Below are positions 60,124 to 64,000 of a stretch of 64,000 bases of DNA, piece by piece (the first letter of the stretch is position 1; every line of letters starts with the position of its first letter). The DNA lies in NCBI RefSeq assembly GCF_003113895.1, contig NZ_BDUD01000001.1:7083508-7147507 (forward strand), written 5' to 3'. The DNA comes from Nostoc commune NIES-4072 (lineage in GTDB: Bacteria; Cyanobacteriota; Cyanobacteriia; Cyanobacteriales; Nostocaceae). The notes under the pieces are model-generated. The model saw nothing but the letters and a program-made list of their open reading frames with translations. It was not told where the DNA came from and did no database searches. Both the position numbers and the translations under genes were made by a program.

Positions 60124-62478
60124 TTATAAGACAGAAGACTTATTTTCTGTAGCTTCAATAAATGCCTCAAAATCACCGTTAGGTGTCCATTGAATAGCCC
60201 CATCTCGTCCTGTAAAAAATAGTTTGGTTTGGCTTTGATTCAATTCAGATAAAGCTTTTGTATCAAAGTTGGCAGAAGAAGCGATCGCTACTTGTGGTTG
60301 CAGAGCAATTACTAAATCTTTTAATGACTGAGGGGTACACCATAATACTTGTGGACGAGGTAAACTACCACTCTTAACTAGTTGCTGTACTTCTTTAGAC
60401 TTGATATTGCCTACTAATAACCAATTTTGATCTAGAATTTGCAATTGTAAAATAGGTAGTTGATCATTAATTAATTGCGCCACTATTGAACCCGTTTTCA
60501 CCGCTTGACCAACTGCTAACGGTTGGTAAGATCCTTGATATTTTTGTAGTTCTTGTTGAATTGCTAGAGTCGCAATAGAATTTTCTGGTTTGGGGGAATA
60601 GTCATAAAAATTCTTAATAGGTAAACGTTGCAGTAATTCCAACCAAGCATTACTTTCATTACCTTGGAAATCAGTTGCGATCGCCCAATTAATTTGATTT
60701 ACACCCTGCTGTTGCAAAAACGGTAAAATTGTAAAACGTCCTGTCCCTTCATCGCCACTATTAATTACAGTTACAGTACCTCTATCTTGAACAACTACAA
60801 TTGGTTCCGTACCAGACTCTAATACTGTTATCCTAAACAATGTATTTGTAGAATGCCAAAGAGGGATGAATATTAAACCAATGGCAATCACATTAGCAAA
60901 CCACCACCGCTTCTGCCACCAAGGAACTAGCCAAACTAATAGAATCAGTGTATAAATCGCCAGAAGTTGCCAAGTAGATATACTGCCCACAGCAACAGAA
61001 TTTCCTGGCAGTTCGCTAAAAAACTCCACTAATTTAATTAGCCAATCAGTCGGGTAATGCAACACCGCAGCTAAAAAGCTTCCAGCCTGAGTCCAAATTA
61101 AACCCACTAAGGCACTGATGATTCCACCTATACTAATTATCGAAATTAATGGAGTACTAACCACATTCAGCAACAAACTATAAGATGGTACAACTCCAAA
61201 GACAAAAAGTTGCACAGGTAAAGTCCAAATAGTAGCAGCTAAAGGAACAGCAATCAAAGCAGCGATCGCAGGTGGTAACCATGCTAGGCGATTGACTAAT
61301 GCGGGTACTGTTACGATTAATCCCAGTGTTGCTAAAAAACTCAATTGAAAGCCTAAATCCCAAATCCATAAAGGATTAAACACTAATAATAAAGTCGCTG
61401 CTAATAGTAATGAGCCGAACTGTTTTACTTTTCTTTTTAATAGCAAACCAACTAATGCCGCGAAACCCATAATTACGGCTCTAAGAACCGCAGGTTGAAA
61501 ACCTGTTAAACTCAGAAAAATGATTAAAGCTAAAAAGCCAAGGGTAAATTGCGTTCCTTTACTTGCCCGCCTCGTTAGCTGTAAAATCACACTTAAAATC
61601 AAAGAAGTTTGGAACCCAGAAGCTGCTAAAGCGTGAGCTAATCCTGCTTGTACAAATAAGTCGCGGATATCGTAGGGTAAATCAACAGCTTTGCTTCCCA
61701 ACACCATAGCACTGACAAGAGGCCCTTCTGGGATACCCAACCAACGAACTTGCGATCGCACAATTCGCTCCTGAATTTGCCACCATCCCCATTTACGTTC
61801 TTGTTCTAAAACATTTATTTGTCGCCCAATCAAACCAGCAAAGGTTCCTTCCTGCTTGAGAAACTTCTGAAAATCGAAACCACCAGGATTTGAAGCCGCC
61901 TTTGGTTTGTACAAAATCCCAGTCACAGCAATTTGTTGACTAGGGTATAACCCAGTAGCCTGAAGTATAGGCACTGTCACATACAATTTACCTGTAACCC
62001 CTTTTGGCACACCTGCTGAACCTTTGTCATTTTTGACTTCATCTAGCTGAGTCGCTTCCAGCCAAAATTGTCCACGTTGACTGCGAGTTAAGCGGGGATT
62101 ACTCGCCACTTCGCCACGAACAATTACAAGTTGTTCTTGATTACTGCTATTTCCAGGCGGAACAAACTGACTAATATCTTTTGCACCTGGTTGCGGTACT
62201 CGCCATTGAAAATATAGAGTTGCCAACAATCCCACTAAACCAGCAGCTATCCATATTCGAGGATGGGGGTTAGTTTGCCACATATTAGGCACTGCCTTAT
62301 TTTTGCTTCCAACCTTTTCTGGTTTCTGAGCAATTTCCCGTGAACTGGTGCGTCTTCTAAAAAGAATTGCTCCCACTATCCCCAGAACTAAAATCCACAC
62401 ACCACCCCAAGGAACTGCTGTAAACAACAACCCAAAAATGTAGCCAAGACAAATAATTACACCACTGGTTTGAATCAT
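60124..62478 (-). CDS. comEC: ComEC/Rec2 family DNA-uptake channel protein
   Basis: 784 residues. N-terminal membrane helices and a DUF4131-like OB domain (about 100-250, 'VIVRGEVASNPRLTRSQRGQFWLEATQL...VTGILYKPKAASNPGGFDFQKFLKQEG'), then the competence domain with about ten helices (LVSAMVLGSKAVDLPYDIRDLFVQAGLAHALAASGFQTSLI, GFQPAVLRAVIMGF). The C-terminal beta-lactamase-like region is degenerate: 'ITVLESGTEPIVVVQDRGTVTVINSGDEGTG' replaces the usual DVGQGD and HxHxDH metal sites. So the channel should work, but the nuclease-like domain looks dead. Nostoc relatives are usually similar in length. Confidence 0.88.
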   Translation of the reverse strand: MIQTSGVIICLGYIFGLLFTAVPWGGVWILVLGIVGAILFRRRTSSREIAQKPEKVGSKNKAVPNMWQTNPHPRIWIAAGLVGLLATLYFQWRVPQPGAKDISQFVPPGNSSNQEQLVIVRGEVASNPRLTRSQRGQFWLEATQLDEVKNDKGSAGVPKGVTGKLYVTVPILQATGLYPSQQIAVTGILYKPKAASNPGGFDFQKFLKQEGTFAGLIGRQINVLEQERKWGWWQIQERIVRSQVRWLGIPEGPLVSAMVLGSKAVDLPYDIRDLFVQAGLAHALAASGFQTSLILSVILQLTRRASKGTQFTLGFLALIIFLSLTGFQPAVLRAVIMGFAALVGLLLKRKVKQFGSLLLAATLLLVFNPLWIWDLGFQLSFLATLGLIVTVPALVNRLAWLPPAIAALIAVPLAATIWTLPVQLFVFGVVPSYSLLLNVVSTPLISIISIGGIISALVGLIWTQAGSFLAAVLHYPTDWLIKLVEFFSELPGNSVAVGSISTWQLLAIYTLILLVWLVPWWQKRWWFANVIAIGLIFIPLWHSTNTLFRITVLESGTEPIVVVQDRGTVTVINSGDEGTGRFTILPFLQQQGVNQINWAIATDFQGNESNAWLELLQRLPIKNFYDYSPKPENSIATLAIQQELQKYQGSYQPLAVGQAVKTGSIVAQLINDQLPILQLQILDQNWLLVGNIKSKEVQQLVKSGSLPRPQVLWCTPQSLKDLVIALQPQVAIASSANFDTKALSELNQSQTKLFFTGRDGAIQWTPNGDFEAFIEATENKSSVL

Positions 62479-63113
62479 AAAATTTTTGTAAAAGCACCTG
62501 ACAACCCAAATTTGCGGCTGACTTAAAAATAGCTAGGGCAACAATATAGAAAAATCGGCATTGCTGAATTTGGCTATGAAATTCAAAAATAAAATATTCC
62601 AAACTCTTATTATCTGCGCTTGGAGCGCCTATGCGTGAGTTTTTCATCTCTTTAGTCAGCAACAGCGAAAAAATTTTATCTTTGCGGTGAAATACAGTCC
62701 ATCAAGTTTACACAAAAAAACCCGCACAGGCGGGCTTTATCTTGTAGCTTTAGTGTTCTAGACTGTATTTTTGTCCTTTAGCAAAAGCCGCATCATAAAG
62801 ATATAGCTAGCTTAAGCCTTAGCAGAGCATGGATAATTGGCAAAACTCTATGTACCTACCCTGCGGGAAAGCGAAGCGCGTATGCTTTACTTTGCGTTCC
62901 TCTGCTTTTAAATCAGTTATCAGTTATCAGTTATCAGTTATCAGGCGTATGGTGGGGGATTTAGACCCGCCACCAACGCATTCCACCTGGAGGTGGGGGA
63001 CTTAAACCCAGGGATAAATAGATCACTGATAACTGTTTACTGTTCACTGTTCACTGTTAAAACCTTACGTTTTTATACAAAACTGTACTTGGTTTGAGTA
63101 GCCACACCCTTGA
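62479..63113. other. Intergenic region with terminator and tandem ATCAGTT repeats
   Basis: 635 bp without gene. Contains a strong leftward terminator (62714-62737), an array of ATCAGTT (four to five copies, 62912-62944), and further TGTTCACTGTTCACTG text near 63040. Too short and simple for CRISPR. Confidence 0.6.
62714..62737 (-). terminator. Rho-independent terminator, leftward
   Basis: On the minus strand: AAAGCCCGC-CTGT-GCGGGTTTTTTT, a 5-bp GC stem extended by A/T pairs and followed by seven T. It would end transcripts coming from glyQ, about 380 bp past its stop codon. Confidence 0.8.
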
Positions 63114-64000
63114 TCATATTGGGCTTCCTGTTGAACTTACAGCATCTTTGAGTAACGGAAAACCCAACTTCTCCCTTTGCTCAACATATAAATGAGCTAC
63201 CTTCCTAGCCAAATGCCGAATCCTAGCAATATAGCGGGTTCTCTCCGTCACCGAAATCACACCTCTAGCATCCAGCAGATTGAACGTGTGCGAACACTTC
63301 ATTACATAATCTAAGCTAGGCAAGACCAATCCTCGCTCCGTCAACTGGGTAGCTTCCTGCTCATACAAATTAAATAGTGTCAGTAGCAACTCAGGATTCG
63401 ACGCTTCAAAGTTATATGTACACTGCTCAATCTCACTTTGCAGGAAAACATCACCATAAGTAATGTTGTCTGTCCACTGAATCTTAGTAAATGCTTCTAC
63501 TTGCTGGAGATACATTGTTAGACGCTCTAATCCGTATGTAATCTCAATCGACACCGGACGACAATCAATTCCCCCACACTGTTGAAAATAAGTAAATTGA
63601 GTAACTTCCATTCCATCTAACCATACTTCCCAGCCAGTGCCCCAAGCTCCCACCGTCGCATCTTCCCAGTTATCCTCCACAAACCGAATATCGTGGTCTT
63701 CAGGACGAATACCTAAAGCCCTTAACGAATCAAGATAAATCTCTTGAATATTATCTGGCGACGGCTTAATCAGAACTTGGTACTGATAATAGTGTTGGAA
63801 GCGATTGGGGTTTTCACCATAGCGTCCATCTGTAGGGCGACGACAAGGTTCAACGTAAGCAACAGCCCACGGTTCCGGCCCCAATGCTCTCAAAAATGTG
63901 TGTGGATTCTTAGTACCAGCGCCCTTCTCTATATCGTATGGCTGGGCGATGAGACAAGCGCGATCGCCCCAGAACTGATGCAATAAAGCTATTACAGACT
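63114..64000 (-). CDS. glyQ: Glycyl-tRNA synthetase alpha subunit, 5' end outside the window
   Basis: The frame reaches the last base, reading [66 protein letters not shown], which is the GlyQ N-terminus minus the first few residues (relatives start M-x-F-Q-S-V-I). The class II motifs [23 protein letters not shown] and '[18 protein letters not shown]' are intact, and the C-terminus is complete (about 295 residues total expected). It charges tRNA-Gly together with GlyS. A TTG at 63983 is not the true start. Confidence 0.95.
   Translation of the reverse strand, partial: SVIALLHQFWGDRACLIAQPYDIEKGAGTKNPHTFLRALGPEPWAVAYVEPCRRPTDGRYGENPNRFQHYYQYQVLIKPSPDNIQEIYLDSLRALGIRPEDHDIRFVEDNWEDATVGAWGTGWEVWLDGMEVTQFTYFQQCGGIDCRPVSIEITYGLERLTMYLQQVEAFTKIQWTDNITYGDVFLQSEIEQCTYNFEASNPELLLTLFNLYEQEATQLTERGLVLPSLDYVMKCSHTFNLLDARGVISVTERTRYIARIRHLARKVAHLYVEQREKLGFPLLKDAVSSTGSPI

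Noticed and set aside
62912..62944. CRISPR or origin iterons
   Set aside because: Seven-base ATCAGTT tandem copies without spacing; the same text recurs as generic spacer in such genomes.
1..64000. tRNA or rRNA genes
   Set aside because: No cloverleaf or rRNA sequence was recognised on either strand, although a covariance search would be needed to exclude a tRNA.

Overview
The window is chromosomal DNA of a filamentous, heterocyst-forming cyanobacterium of the Nostoc/Anabaena type. The evidence is the dense scatter of the HIP1 octamer GCGATCGC, many short palindromic and tandem intergenic repeats of the Nostoc kind, and marker genes: a hetZ-patU-like pair next to sds, murI and two tandem amiC amidases, a PAM68-family gene and a CpeR-like gene. 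The species cannot be fixed from sequence alone.

Layout. 1-3.6 kb: a single-chain restriction-modification protein (N6-adenine methylase, specificity domain, putative C-terminal nuclease) facing a small acidic-tailed protein. 3.7-6.0 kb: a TgpA-like membrane protein whose transglutaminase site looks dead. 6.6-17.5 kb: a cell-differentiation and cell-wall block (patU, hetZ, sds, murI, amiC, amiC). 18-25 kb: antiporter, SIMPL protein, ssb, the mreBCD shape operon, a tiny basic protein and msrB. 25.4-28.2 kb: glcE and glcF of glycolate oxidation. 28.4-35.5 kb: an accessory stretch with a P-loop ATPase, a palindromic repeat, a 21-bp minisatellite, a 1427-residue STAND/TPR/CHASE2 protein and a ribbon-helix-helix/MazF-type toxin-antitoxin pair. 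35.8-39.6 kb: CpeR-like gene, Ap4A phosphorylase, HtrA protease. 55.3-64 kb: a truncated response regulator, DAHP synthase, PAM68, rpsO, a GH13 enzyme, comEC and the 3' part of glyQ.

The most unusual part is 39601-55202, a 15.6-kb integrated element inserted exactly at the stop codon of the HtrA gene. It is bounded by an 18-bp direct repeat, with paired TGAGTAG arm-type sites inside each end. The left half is a leftward operon: small proteins, a membrane-anchored FtsK/HerA-like ATPase and the tyrosine integrase. It is divergent from a ribbon-helix-helix regulator preceded by a clear operator and apparently carrying a programmed -1 frameshift site that would add a coiled-coil tail. The right half is a tight rightward operon of about 13 genes, AT-rich and lacking HIP1. 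It encodes appendage-like proteins (including a LamG-type lectin domain), a Cys-rich protein, an 888-residue tape-measure-like coiled-coil/membrane protein and several small membrane proteins. I recognise no capsid, terminase, portal, relaxase or replication initiator. The element is therefore either a new virus-like or satellite family or another integrative system that builds a particle or envelope-spanning structure. This is the best candidate here for an undescribed system.

Many intergenic stretches hold repeat-derived sequence only. At least two genes (the MazF-locus antitoxin and glcE) carry such repeats inside their reading frames.
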